A stretch of DNA of 64,000 nt, from positions 124,001 through 188,000 of the forward strand of contig DAIPYJ010000001.1 of NCBI GenBank assembly GCA_036782775.1, given 5' to 3'. Source of the stretch: CF-13 sp036782775. Its GTDB lineage: Bacteria > Chloroflexota > Dormibacteria > CF-121. Below are positions 49,081 through 59,245 of the stretch, one piece after another (position 1 is the first letter of the stretch; each line of letters opens with the position of its first letter). The position numbers and the translations under genes were made by a program. Under the pieces are notes generated by a model. It was not told where the DNA came from, did no database searches, and saw only the letters and a list, made by a program, of their open reading frames with translations.

Positions 49081-49862
49081 TGGGCGTCGCTCTTTTTTTG
49101 CTGCGCTCGCTCCTTCGCGCGTTGATCGAGCAACTTCCGCTGATAGTGCTGCTGGATGACGTCCGCGGCGTGCTCGATGTCGTCGGTGACGACCATCAGG
49201 TCGAGATCTTCGGGCGAGACTTTTCGTTCGGCAAGGACGCGGTCATGGATCCATTGGCGCAGGCCGGCCCAGTAGTCACTGCCGAACAGAATTACCGGGA
49301 AATGGACGATCTTCCCGGTCTGAATCAGGGTGAGCGACTCGAAGAGTTCGTCGAGCGTCCCGAAACCGCCGGGGAAGATGACGAAGGATTCGGCGTATTT
49401 GACGAACATCGTCTTGCGCACGAAGAAATAATGGAACTCGATGCCCAGATCGACGTACTCGTTCAGGCTCTGCTCGAAAGGCAGCTCGATATTGCAGCCG
49501 ACCGAGAGGCCGCCGCCCTCGCGTGCGCCCCGATTGGCGGCCTCCATGATCCCGGGGCCGCCACCGGTGATCACCGCGAAGCCGCGACGCGCGACCGCCG
49601 CAGCCAGCTTGCGGGCTTCGTCGTACATCGGATCCGGTGGCCGGACACGCGCAGAGCCAAAGATGGTGACCGCGGGACCGACGGCGGCCAGCGCGTCGAA
49701 GCCCTCCACAAACTCCGCCTGGATGCGCAGCACGCGCCAGGGATCGCTGTCGAGGAACTCGGGCAGCGGAGCCCGCTCCAGCAGCGCTCGGTCTTCGATG
49801 GGATGTTCGACGCCCCGACGCACCACTCGCCCGGCACGCCGTCCTTCGCGCTCGTCCGCCAT
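49077..49862 (-). CDS. LOG-family protein (TIGR00730-like nucleotide phosphoribohydrolase)
   Basis: 261 residues with a Rossmann fold. The LOG motif PGGFGTLDELFE near residue 160 and the phosphate-binding VITGGGPGIMEAANRGA near 95 identify it. Family members cleave the base from nucleoside 5'-monophosphates (cytokinin activation or nucleotide recycling). The extended N- and C-termini resemble the longer bacterial group. Nucleobase release fits the window's theme of purine and pyrimidine salvage and breakdown. Confidence 0.88.
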   Translation of the reverse strand: MADEREGRRAGRVVRRGVEHPIEDRALLERAPLPEFLDSDPWRVLRIQAEFVEGFDALAAVGPAVTIFGSARVRPPDPMYDEARKLAAAVARRGFAVITGGGPGIMEAANRGAREGGGLSVGCNIELPFEQSLNEYVDLGIEFHYFFVRKTMFVKYAESFVIFPGGFGTLDELFESLTLIQTGKIVHFPVILFGSDYWAGLRQWIHDRVLAERKVSPEDLDLMVVTDDIEHAADVIQQHYQRKLLDQRAKERAQQKKSDAQ

Positions 49863-49901
49863 CGCTTGCTTACTGTAGCGCCGTTACTTTTGGGAGTGCG
49901 C

Positions 49902-50555
49902 TCATCGCGAGGCGATGACGAAGAAGCTCGGGCTTTCGGTCAGCGCTCGATCGCGGCGGCCGAACATCCTCTGCAGCCTCAGACCGGCGCCCCGCGCCAG
50001 CCAGTTCTCGATCTCTTCCGGCCAGATCAGCGGGACTTCGGCAACCTGCGTCACCAGCTTGTGATCGGGCACGTGGTAATCGACTTCGATGCTCGCCTGG
50101 TTGCCATCGAACCGTTTGACCCTGACGCCGTCAGTCGCGCCGGCGCGCAGCCAGTGTGGGTTGGTGAGCTCGAAGGCGAGCCGACCGTCTGAAGCCAGCT
50201 GTCGGGCCGCGCCGCGCAACCGCTCGACGGCGCAGAGGATGTTCGACGGCACCATCACCATGGCGAACTGCCGGCCAAGGTCGAGGTCCTCGATTCGCGA
50301 CTGTACGAGTTCAACAGCCGGCAGCCGTGTTCTCAGGTGCTCCAGCATGCCCGGGTGACTGTCGACGCCGACGAGATCGATGCCGGCTTGATGCAACGGC
50401 ACCGCAAGCCGGCCCGCTCCGATGCCGAGGTAAAGGACCGGCGGCCCGGAGTCCCGGGTCAGCTCCAGCCACGGCCAGAGGTCAGTCGCGTCAGGAAAGC
50501 CGGCGTAAAGCTGGGCGAATCCGGGGTCGGGATTGGCTGGATCGTCGCGGACGAT
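49902..50555 (-). CDS. Class I SAM-dependent methyltransferase
   Basis: About 217 residues. SAM motif I VLYLGIGAGRLAVPLHQAG near residue 42 and DLVGVDSHPGMLEHLR near 62 are clear, followed by VELVQSRIEDLDLGRQFAMV. No ATG, GTG or TTG exists in frame upstream of motif I: the first canonical start (GTG 50402) would delete it. The frame is open up to about 50640, so I place the start at the ATC at 50555, just after the aminotransferase stop; this is uncertain. The substrate is unknown. Confidence 0.72.
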   Translation of the reverse strand: MVRDDPANPDPGFAQLYAGFPDATDLWPWLELTRDSGPPVLYLGIGAGRLAVPLHQAGIDLVGVDSHPGMLEHLRTRLPAVELVQSRIEDLDLGRQFAMVMVPSNILCAVERLRGAARQLASDGRLAFELTNPHWLRAGATDGVRVKRFDGNQASIEVDYHVPDHKLVTQVAEVPLIWPEEIENWLARGAGLRLQRMFGRRDRALTESPSFFVIASR

Positions 50556-50566
50556 CCGGGATTCGG

Positions 50567-51907
50567 CTACGCGACCGCCTCGTCCGCGATCGAGAGCGCC
50601 TTGTCGATGATGGCGAAGCCTTCCGCGAGCTGCTCTTCATTGATGCAGAGCGGAGGGTTGGTCATGATCGTGTGCCAGCGAAGGAAGGTATAAAGGCCCT
50701 GGTCACGCAGCGCCCTGGAAACCTTCTTCATCGGCTCTGAGGTGCCGTTGAAGGGAGCCAGCGGCTCCATCGTCTTGCGGCTCTTGACCAGTTCGAGGAT
50801 GCCGAACAGGCCGATCGATCGCGTCAGGCCGACCGATGGATGCTTTTCTTTCAGCGCCGCATGATGTCGCGCCATCACCGCACCCATCCGGCGGGCGTTG
50901 CCGATCATGTCGTCCTCTTCATAAGCGCGGATAGTGCCCAGGGCGGCCGCACAGGCAAGCGGATGGCTGTTGTACGTCAGCCCGCCGTAGAACACGCGAT
51001 TCTCGAAGAATTCGGCGATCTTGGGCCGCATGGCGACCGCCCCCAGCGGCACATAGCTGCTGGTCAATCCCTTGGCGATCGTCATGATGTCGGGCACCAC
51101 CTTCCAATGGTTGACCGCAAACCAGTCGCCGGTCCGGCCGAAGCCTGACATGATCTCGTCGCAAACCATCAAGATGCCGTAGCGGTCGCAAAGTGCCCTG
51201 ACGCCTTGCAGGTAACCGTCCGGCGGAATCAGGATGCCGTTGGTGCCCGTCACGGGCTCGAGGAAGAAGGCGGCGATCGTCGCCGGGCCTTCGAGCTGGA
51301 TGGTTTCTTCGAGGTAGCGAAGCGACTCCTCGGCGCCGTCGACCGCGCGCTGCGGACCGTGATAGGGATCGAGAACATGAATGACGCCTGAGTCGCCGAT
51401 GTCGTTGGCCCAGCGCCGCGGGTCGCCGGTCAGCGCCATCGCCCCGGCGGTCGCGCCGTGGTAGGAGCGATAGCGGGCGATGATCTTATGCCGGCCGGTC
51501 ACCGCGCGCGCCAGACGAATCGCGTTCTCGTTCGCTTCCGCTCCGCCGAGGGTGAAGAAGACTTTGTCCAGATCGCCGGGTAGGACTTCGGCTAGCTTTT
51601 GGCCGAGCAGCGCCCGCGGCTCATGCGCCAGGAACGGGCTGGCATAGGCCAGTTTTTCGGCCTGTTGCTTGATCGCGTCGATGATGCGCGGGTCACCATG
51701 ACCGGCGTTCACGCTCATCTGCTGACTGTTGAAATCGATGTAGCGCTTGCCGGCTGTGTCCCAGAAGTACACGCCCTTGGCGTGATCGACGGGGATCGGA
51801 TCGATGGCGGTCTGCGCCGCCCACTCGTACAGCGTGTACTGGCGGCAGAGTGAAACGATCTCTTCGCCGCTGAGGACGTGCGGCCGAGCTGGAGTCTCTA
51901 GAGCCAT
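50567..51907 (-). CDS. Class III omega-aminotransferase (beta-alanine/aspartate family)
   Basis: 446-residue PLP enzyme. GGAEANENAIRLARAVTGRH near residue 121, RSYHGATAGAMALTGDPRR, VCDEIMSGFGRTG with D250, and IAKGLTSSYVPLGAV with Schiff-base K279 are the class III features. In this operon it should transaminate beta-alanine or 3-aminoisobutyrate, the products of reductive pyrimidine breakdown, giving malonate or methylmalonate semialdehyde. It overlaps the aldehyde-dehydrogenase stop by 10 bp. Confidence 0.87.
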   Translation of the reverse strand: MALETPARPHVLSGEEIVSLCRQYTLYEWAAQTAIDPIPVDHAKGVYFWDTAGKRYIDFNSQQMSVNAGHGDPRIIDAIKQQAEKLAYASPFLAHEPRALLGQKLAEVLPGDLDKVFFTLGGAEANENAIRLARAVTGRHKIIARYRSYHGATAGAMALTGDPRRWANDIGDSGVIHVLDPYHGPQRAVDGAEESLRYLEETIQLEGPATIAAFFLEPVTGTNGILIPPDGYLQGVRALCDRYGILMVCDEIMSGFGRTGDWFAVNHWKVVPDIMTIAKGLTSSYVPLGAVAMRPKIAEFFENRVFYGGLTYNSHPLACAAALGTIRAYEEDDMIGNARRMGAVMARHHAALKEKHPSVGLTRSIGLFGILELVKSRKTMEPLAPFNGTSEPMKKVSRALRDQGLYTFLRWHTIMTNPPLCINEEQLAEGFAIIDKALSIADEAVA

Positions 51908-53346
51908 CGTGTCGTGATGACTTTATGGCGCGTGTAGAAGCGGATGCTGTCCTGGCCGGTTGCATGCAAGTCGCCGAAGAAGGAATTCTTCCAACCGGTG
52001 AAAGGGAAGAACGCCATCGGCGCCGCGACGCCGATATTGACGCCGAGCATGCCGGCCTGGGCGCGGCGTTTGAACTCGCGCGCGTTCTTGCCCGAGCTGG
52101 TGAAGATCGAGGCCATGTTCCCGAAGGTGCTCGAGTTGAGCAGCGACAGGGCTTCGTCGATGTCGCCGGCCCGCATCACGGAGAGGACGGGACCGAAGAG
52201 CTCGTCCTTCCAGACCGTCATGTTCGGCGTCACCTTGTCGAGGATGGTGGGGCCGAGGAAGAAGCCCTCGTCGCGGTCGACCTGGCGGCCATCGCTGACC
52301 ACCTGGGCGCCCTCCGACCTCGCCCCATCGATGTACTCGATCAGCTTCTTCTTTCGCTCACCGCGAATCACCGGCCCGAGCGTCGTCTTGGGATCGGTGC
52401 CCGGCCCGACCTTCAGGTCCGCGGCATCGTTGGCCAGTTCCCGCACCAGCGCATCGCCGATCTTGCCCACGCCGACCGCCACGCTTCCCGCCAGGCAGCG
52501 CTGGCCCGCGTTGCCGAAGGCGGATGAGATGACGTGCGGCGCTGACAATTCGAGATCGGCGTCGTCCATCACAAGGATGTGGTTCTTGGCGCCGCCCAGG
52601 GCCTGGACGCGCTTGCCGTTGGCGGCTGCTGTCTTGTAAATGTAGGCGGCAACCGGCGCCGAGCCGACGAAGGAGATGGCGGCAATATCCGGGTGGCCGA
52701 GCAGCCCATTGACCGCATCGTTTGCCCCATGCACGACGTTGAAGACGCCGGCCGGCAAGCCGGCGTCCTGCAACAACTCCGCGATGCGCATCGCCGACAG
52801 CGGAGTCAGCTGGGATGGCTTCAGGACGAAGGTATTGCCGGTGACGAGCGCCACGGGGATCATCCAGAGCGGCACCATGTTGGGGAAGTTGAAGGGCGAA
52901 ATCCCAGCCACCACCCCGACCGGGAATCGTGTCAGCTCCTCGTCGATCCCTCGCGCGATTTGATCGAGGTTGGTTCCCATCATGAGGGTGGGCGCGCCGC
53001 AGGCAAAATCGATCACCTCGATCGCCCGCTTGACTTCGCCGCGTGACTCGTCGAGGGTCTTGCCGTTCTCCTGGGTGACCAGGGCTGCGAGCTCCTCGAA
53101 GTGCTGCTCGAAGAGTGCCTTGAAGCGGAACATGACCTGCGCCCGATCGGGCACCGGCCTCTCGCTCCATTCGGGGAACGCCTTCTTCGCGGCGGCCACC
53201 GCCTGGTTGATCTCCTCCGCGGTGGAGTAGGGGAGGCTGGCGATGGTTTCGCCGGTGGCGGGATTTGGAATCGGGTCCGACTTCTCGTTGCGCGAGTCGC
53301 GGAACTGCCCGTCGATGTACGCCTGGACCGACCGGGTCGCGATCAC
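51898..53346 (-). CDS. mmsA: Methylmalonate-semialdehyde dehydrogenase (CoA-acylating)
   Basis: 482-residue NAD- and CoA-dependent aldehyde dehydrogenase converting (methyl)malonate semialdehyde to acetyl- or propionyl-CoA. GAKNHILVMDDADLELSA near residue 252 and FGNAGQRCLAG with catalytic Cys284 are MMSDH features; the usual catalytic Glu of hydrolytic ALDHs is replaced, as expected. GTG at 53346 overlaps the dihydropyrimidinase stop (GTGA). The frame happens to be open upstream inside the neighbouring gene, which is not part of this protein. It receives the aminotransferase product. Confidence 0.92.
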   Translation of the reverse strand: MIATRSVQAYIDGQFRDSRNEKSDPIPNPATGETIASLPYSTAEEINQAVAAAKKAFPEWSERPVPDRAQVMFRFKALFEQHFEELAALVTQENGKTLDESRGEVKRAIEVIDFACGAPTLMMGTNLDQIARGIDEELTRFPVGVVAGISPFNFPNMVPLWMIPVALVTGNTFVLKPSQLTPLSAMRIAELLQDAGLPAGVFNVVHGANDAVNGLLGHPDIAAISFVGSAPVAAYIYKTAAANGKRVQALGGAKNHILVMDDADLELSAPHVISSAFGNAGQRCLAGSVAVGVGKIGDALVRELANDAADLKVGPGTDPKTTLGPVIRGERKKKLIEYIDGARSEGAQVVSDGRQVDRDEGFFLGPTILDKVTPNMTVWKDELFGPVLSVMRAGDIDEALSLLNSSTFGNMASIFTSSGKNAREFKRRAQAGMLGVNIGVAAPMAFFPFTGWKNSFFGDLHATGQDSIRFYTRHKVITTRWL

Positions 53347-54761
53347 GCCGTGGCCCCCACCGGTGTCGGCTGCGCGCTCGGCACCCCGTGGAACGGCGAG
53401 CGGCGCAGGAACTGGCCGGCGCCTTTCGTGCCCAGGAACTTGCCGTCCTTGACGAGCAGGTTGCCCCGCTGCATGACGACTTCCGGGAGTCCCTTGACTT
53501 TCATACCCTCGTAGCAACTGTAGTCGACGTTCATGTGGTGAGTTTTGACGGACAGGGTGCGCTCGACATCGGGATTGAAGATGACGATGTCGGCGTCGCT
53601 GCCGGGCGCGATCGTGCCTTTGCGAGGGAAGAGCCCGAACATCCTGGCGGGCGCCGTCGCCACCAGCTCGACGAAACGGTTGGGCGTGATCTTGCCGGCG
53701 TTGACGCCACCGTGATAGATGAGCGTGAACCGGTCTTCCACGCCGGGCAGGCCGTTCGGGATCTTGGAGAAATCGCCCTTGCCGAGATCCTTCTGCCCCT
53801 TGAAATGAAACGGGCAGTGGTCGGTCGCCACCAGTTGCAGGTCGTCCTGCACCAGGCCCTTCCAGAGCTCGTCGTGGTCGGGTTTGGGCCGAAGCGGCGG
53901 AGAGCAGACGTACTTGGCGCCTTCGAATCCAGGCCGGCCGAGGTCCTCGAGGCTCAAGTAAAGGTATTGCGGGCAGGTTTCGGCGAAGGCAGGGGCGCCG
54001 TCGTCGCGTGCCTCGCGCACGGCGTCGAGGGCGGGCTTCGAGCTCAGGTGGACGATATAGACCGCCACCTCCGCCAGCCGCGCCAGCGCGATGGCACGGC
54101 CGGTCGCCTCCCCTTCCATGCTGGCGGGCCGGGTCAGGCCGTGATTGATGGGATCGACCTTGCCTTCCTCGAGATAGCGCTTGACGAGGACGTCGATCGC
54201 GCCGCCGTTCTCGGCGTGCATCATGATCAGCCCGCCGTTCTCCGCGGTGCGACTCATCGCCCGGAAGATCGCGGCATCGTCGAGCATGAAGACGCCGGGA
54301 TAGGCCATGAAGAGCTTGAACGAGGGCACGCCCTCGCGAACGAGCTCGTCCATCTCTTTGAGGATGTTGTCGTTTACTTCGCGGACGATCATGTGGAAGC
54401 CGTAGTCGATGTGCGCCTTGCCCTGCGCCTTCTGATGCCATTGGTCGAGGCCGGAGCGCAGCGTCTGGCCGTAGGTCTGCACCGCGAAATCGACGATCGT
54501 CGTGGTGCCGCCCCAGGCGGCCGCCGCGGTCCCAGTCGCGAAGTCGTCGGAGGCGAAGGTGCCACCAAAGGGAAGCTCCATGTGGGTATGCACGTCGACC
54601 GCCCCTGGCATCACCAGCCGGCCGGCGGCGTCAAGGGTTTGATCGACGCGGACATCGAGGTTGTTTCCAATCGCCGCAACCCGCTCCCCGTCGATCAGCA
54701 CGTCCGCTTTCGCCGAGTCGCTGGCGGTGACCACGGTGCCGTTCTTGATCAGCGTCTTCAC
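53343..54761 (-). CDS. Dihydropyrimidinase / hydantoinase
   Basis: 472-residue amidohydrolase opening dihydrouracil/dihydrothymine to N-carbamoyl-beta-amino acids. H58/H60 in AVDVHTHMELPFGG, carboxylated K149 in PSFKLFMAYPG, MMHAENGGAIDVL near 180, IVHLSSKPALDAV near 236 and ATDHCPFHFKGQKDL near 313 form the binuclear zinc site. MELPFGGTFASDDFATGTAA is the dihydropyrimidinase type, not allantoinase. ATG at 54761 overlaps the beta-ureidopropionase stop. Confidence 0.93.
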   Translation of the reverse strand: MKTLIKNGTVVTASDSAKADVLIDGERVAAIGNNLDVRVDQTLDAAGRLVMPGAVDVHTHMELPFGGTFASDDFATGTAAAAWGGTTTIVDFAVQTYGQTLRSGLDQWHQKAQGKAHIDYGFHMIVREVNDNILKEMDELVREGVPSFKLFMAYPGVFMLDDAAIFRAMSRTAENGGLIMMHAENGGAIDVLVKRYLEEGKVDPINHGLTRPASMEGEATGRAIALARLAEVAVYIVHLSSKPALDAVREARDDGAPAFAETCPQYLYLSLEDLGRPGFEGAKYVCSPPLRPKPDHDELWKGLVQDDLQLVATDHCPFHFKGQKDLGKGDFSKIPNGLPGVEDRFTLIYHGGVNAGKITPNRFVELVATAPARMFGLFPRKGTIAPGSDADIVIFNPDVERTLSVKTHHMNVDYSCYEGMKVKGLPEVVMQRGNLLVKDGKFLGTKGAGQFLRRSPFHGVPSAQPTPVGATA

Positions 54762-55603
54762 GGCAGCTGCCTGACCAGGTCGTCGTAGGTTTCGGGGCGC
54801 CGATCACGCAGGAACTGCCAGGTGTTGCGCACCTCGCGGTTCATGTCGAGATCGAGGTCGCAGACCAGCACTTCATCCTCGGTTTCGGACGCCTTGCCGA
54901 TGATCCGACCGCGCGGGTCGCAGAAATAGCTGGAGCCGTAGAACTCGGCCTCGTTGAGTGGCTTCTCAATCCCCACGCGATTAATCGCGCCGATCCAGTA
55001 GCCGTTGGCGACCGCGTGCGCCGGCTGTTCCAGCTCCCACAAGTATTTCGAGAGCGACTTGACCGTGGCCGAGGGATTGAAGACGAGCTCCGCGCCCTTG
55101 AGTCCCAACTCGCGCGCCGGCTCCGGGAAGTGGCGGTCGTAGCAGATCAGCAGACCCACCCGTCCGACTGACGTGTCCCACACCGGGTAGCCGAGGTTGC
55201 CGGGCTTGAAATAGAACTTCTCCCAGAAACAGGGCCCAACGTGTGGGATGTGCGTCTTGCGATATTTCCCGACCAGGGTGCCATCGTTTTCGATGACGAC
55301 CGCAGTGTTGTAGTAGACGCCGGTCTGCGCCTCTTCGTAGAAAGGGACGACCAGCACCATCTTGTGCTTTTTCGCCAGTTCTCGCATCCGCTTGATCGTG
55401 GGACCGTCATCGGGCTCGGCGGTGTCGTACCACTTCGAGTTCTGCTCGGCCGGAAAATACGGCCCAAAGAAGATCTCCTGCAGGCAGGTGATCTGCGCCC
55501 CCTTTTTCGCCGCCTCCCCGATCAGCTCCTCGTGTTTTACGATCGCCTCTTCCTTGGGCATGTTCGCGTGCGCCTGGATCAGCGCCGCTCGTACCTTCGC
55601 CAT
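54758..55603 (-). CDS. Beta-ureidopropionase (nitrilase superfamily)
   Basis: 281-residue nitrilase-type amidase hydrolysing N-carbamoyl-beta-alanine to beta-alanine, CO2 and ammonia. The catalytic triad is visible as E43 (CLQEIFFGPYF), K116 (GKYRKTHIPHVG) and C154 (LLICYDRHFPEPAR). Family strands VFNPSATV and NGYWIGAINRVG follow. It lies between the LLM gene (1-bp overlap) and dihydropyrimidinase (4-bp overlap), fixing the pathway order. Confidence 0.92.
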   Translation of the reverse strand: MAKVRAALIQAHANMPKEEAIVKHEELIGEAAKKGAQITCLQEIFFGPYFPAEQNSKWYDTAEPDDGPTIKRMRELAKKHKMVLVVPFYEEAQTGVYYNTAVVIENDGTLVGKYRKTHIPHVGPCFWEKFYFKPGNLGYPVWDTSVGRVGLLICYDRHFPEPARELGLKGAELVFNPSATVKSLSKYLWELEQPAHAVANGYWIGAINRVGIEKPLNEAEFYGSSYFCDPRGRIIGKASETEDEVLVCDLDLDMNREVRNTWQFLRDRRPETYDDLVRQLP

Positions 55604-56619
55604 TAGCGCTTCGCCTCCTCATACGTGAACGCCGGAATGATTGCCTCGCCGTACGCCTTGATGACAGCTTCAGGCTTTTCGACCATCAGATAAAGATTGA
55701 ACTGGTCGACGCCGACGTCGATCAATTCCTGGATTCGACGCTTGCTCTCCTCCACCGTGCCGATGACGCAGAAGCGGTCGATGACGTCGTCGGGCACGAA
55801 GTTCGCGTGTTCGGCGCCGCGCTTGGCGTGATCCTGGTAGTCGTAATGGTCGCGCGCCCTGATGTAGTCGGTCAGCGTCTTGGGCAGGTCCTTCGCGTCG
55901 TAGCGCTTGAGCAGATCGACGACATGGTTGGAGACCAGAGCGGGGAACCAGCGGACCTGCTCGCGCGCGGTGGCGAGATCATCGGCGATGAACGCCGGCG
56001 CGGCCGCCTGGATCAGGATGTCGTCGAACGATCTGCCGGCTTCGTCGGCGCCTTCCTTCACGAACTGCAGGCACCACTTGATGATGGCCGGGTCGGCCAG
56101 CTGGATGATCACGCCGTCGGCGACGCGACCGGCCGCACGCAGCGCCTTGGGGCCATAGCCGGCGACCCAGATGGGAAGCTCGTACTCCGCCCACTTGATC
56201 CGGACCGTGACGCCGTCATAGCTGACCTCTCGGCCGGCAGCCAGATCTCGGATCAGCCGGCAATCAGCCTCCATCTGCTCAACCGTGACCGGCTTTTGAC
56301 CGAGCACACGGCGGGCGCTGTCGCCCCGACCGATGCCCATGACCATCCGGCCGCCGGAGATCTCCTGCAGCGTCGCGAGCGCGCTCGCCGTGACCGTCGG
56401 ATCTCGCGTTCCCGGATTGGTGACACAGGGGCCGATCTTGATCGTCCTGGTGTTGGCCGCCATCAGCGTGAAGACTGGATAGACCTCCTGCCAGAGGACG
56501 TGCGAATCGAACAGCCACGCGTACTCGAATCCATTCGATTCGGCGAGCTTGGTCAGCTCCACCCAGCGGCTGGGCGGAGGATCAGGGGCAAAGCAGACGC
56601 CGAAGCTCAGCCGCGCCAT
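55603..56619 (-). CDS. LLM-class F420-dependent oxidoreductase (TIGR03842-like)
   Basis: 338-residue TIM-barrel enzyme of the luciferase-like group annotated as F420-dependent. SFGVCFAPDPPPSRWVEL starts it, YAWLFDSHVLWQEVYPV near 35, IGPCVTNPGTRDPTVTASAL near 62 and MVMGIGRGDSARRVLGQKP near 95 are typical. It stands between the NCS1 transporter and the hydrolases of pyrimidine breakdown. As the operon has no PreTA-type dihydropyrimidine dehydrogenase, this enzyme may perform or replace the first, reductive step; this is inference. SD AGGAGGGAG precedes the ATG. Confidence 0.85.
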   Translation of the reverse strand: MARLSFGVCFAPDPPPSRWVELTKLAESNGFEYAWLFDSHVLWQEVYPVFTLMAANTRTIKIGPCVTNPGTRDPTVTASALATLQEISGGRMVMGIGRGDSARRVLGQKPVTVEQMEADCRLIRDLAAGREVSYDGVTVRIKWAEYELPIWVAGYGPKALRAAGRVADGVIIQLADPAIIKWCLQFVKEGADEAGRSFDDILIQAAAPAFIADDLATAREQVRWFPALVSNHVVDLLKRYDAKDLPKTLTDYIRARDHYDYQDHAKRGAEHANFVPDDVIDRFCVIGTVEESKRRIQELIDVGVDQFNLYLMVEKPEAVIKAYGEAIIPAFTYEEAKR

Positions 56620-56635
56620 CTCCCTCCTGAAAGGA

Positions 56636-56660
56636 TGGAGCCCCCGCGATGGGGGCTCCA
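56636..56660. repeat. Intercistronic hairpin between NCS1 and LLM genes
   Basis: TGGAGCCCCC-GCGAT-GGGGGCTCCA, a perfect 10-bp stem, lies in the 62-bp gap after the NCS1 stop and just upstream of the LLM Shine-Dalgarno. It lacks a T-run, so it is more likely an mRNA processing or stability element setting transporter versus enzyme levels than a terminator. Confidence 0.55.
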
Positions 56661-56681
56661 GCGCGATATACGCCCTTTAGA

Positions 56682-58268
<1,587 letters not shown>

Positions 58269-58316
58269 GCGCTTCCCCTCCATCTGAACTTGATGCGAAC
58301 GGTTTTTGCGAACCCT

Positions 58317-58345
58317 AATGTACGGTTGGCATCCCGCCAAGTCAA
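58317..58345 (-). promoter_or_regulatory. Promoter with internal palindrome for the pyrimidine operon
   Basis: Reverse strand TTGACT (58340-58345), exactly 17 bp, TACATT (58317-58322): 5 of 6 and 4 of 6 matches. The spacer contains TTGGC-ATCCC-GCCAA (58326-58340), a perfect 5-bp inverted repeat ending in the -35, well placed for a repressor. Two GCGAAC repeats (58295, 58308) lie near the predicted transcription start. The 5' leader would be about 40 nt. Confidence 0.6.
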
Positions 58346-58393
58346 TGGGCCAGCCGGACCCTCCAGGAGATCGGTTGAGAGAGACCAAACGCC

Positions 58394-59245
58394 GTGTCTG
58401 AAACGCTCGCCCTCAAGCTGGTTCTGACACCTGTCCTGATCGCCGGGGCTACGCTGGTCGGCCGGCGCTGGGGTCCGAGCCTGAGCGGGTGGCTGGTCGG
58501 CCTGCCATTCACCTCGGGCCCGGTGGTCTTCTTCCTCGGCCTCGAGCATGGAACCGGCTTCGCCGCGACGGCGGCCCTCGGCGTCGTCCTCGGCGTTACC
58601 TCGCAGGCGGTATTTGGCCTGGCCTACATCCGCATCGCCGTCGGCCGAGGCTGGCTCCCGCGCGTCGTCTGGGGCACCGTCGCCTTCGCCATGGCGACCA
58701 TCACCTTCGCGCTCATCCAGATGCCCGAATGGCTGGAGCCGCTGCTGGTGGCCGCCTCACTGCTGCTTGCGATCCGGTTTGCGGGCCGGCCGGTGCCTGC
58801 GTTTCAGGTAGCAAGAGCCGCAGAGCCTGCTGATCTTTCATTACGAATCGTGATCGCGACCGCGCTCGTCATTGCGCTGACCGAAACGGCTCCGCTGCTT
58901 GGCGCCCGCCTCAGCGGGTTACTATCCCCGTTTCCCCTTTATGCCGGCATCCTGGCGGTCTTCGCCCATCGCCAGGGGGGAGCGGCGGCGGCCCATTCCG
59001 TCTGGCGTGGATTGTTCTTCGGGCTCTTCGCCTTTCTCGGGTTCTTTACCGTGCTGGCCGCAACCCTCGGGCCGATCGGCATCGGCGGCAGCTTCGCGCT
59101 CGCCATCTTGACGGCGCTTTTGATGCAGGGCCTGACGCTGCTGCTTCTCCGGCGTCTACAGGTCGCGCCGGGCGAAACTCCAGTTCGCCAGGCCAAGCAC
59201 CCCGATCAGCCAGGCGACTACCCAGACCAGGTAACTCACCGGTAG
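58394..59245 (+). CDS. Multi-helix membrane protein of unknown function
   Basis: 283 residues from GTG 58394, with about eight hydrophobic segments covering residues 5-260 and a polar C-terminal tail (ETPVRQAKHPDQPG). RRWGPSLSGWLVGLPFTSGP near residue 24 is the most distinctive loop, repeated loosely as LLGARLSGLLSPFPLYAG near 170, suggesting an internal duplication of two halves. Not recognised. It is divergent from the pyrimidine operon and its 3' end overlaps the convergent ABC permease by 90 bp. Confidence 0.68.
   Translation: MSETLALKLVLTPVLIAGATLVGRRWGPSLSGWLVGLPFTSGPVVFFLGLEHGTGFAATAALGVVLGVTSQAVFGLAYIRIAVGRGWLPRVVWGTVAFAMATITFALIQMPEWLEPLLVAASLLLAIRFAGRPVPAFQVARAAEPADLSLRIVIATALVIALTETAPLLGARLSGLLSPFPLYAGILAVFAHRQGGAAAAHSVWRGLFFGLFAFLGFFTVLAATLGPIGIGGSFALAILTALLMQGLTLLLLRRLQVAPGETPVRQAKHPDQPGDYPDQVTHR

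Noticed and set aside
53347..54441. N-terminal extension of the aldehyde dehydrogenase to 847 residues
   Set aside because: The extension is low-complexity Arg-rich shadow of the dihydropyrimidinase gene; the true start is the GTGA overlap at 53346.
53343..54761. Calling the dihydropyrimidinase an allantoinase to complete purine breakdown
   Set aside because: Motif wording (MELPFGG, DDFATGTAAAA) and the beta-ureidopropionase neighbour fit dihydropyrimidinase/hydantoinase.
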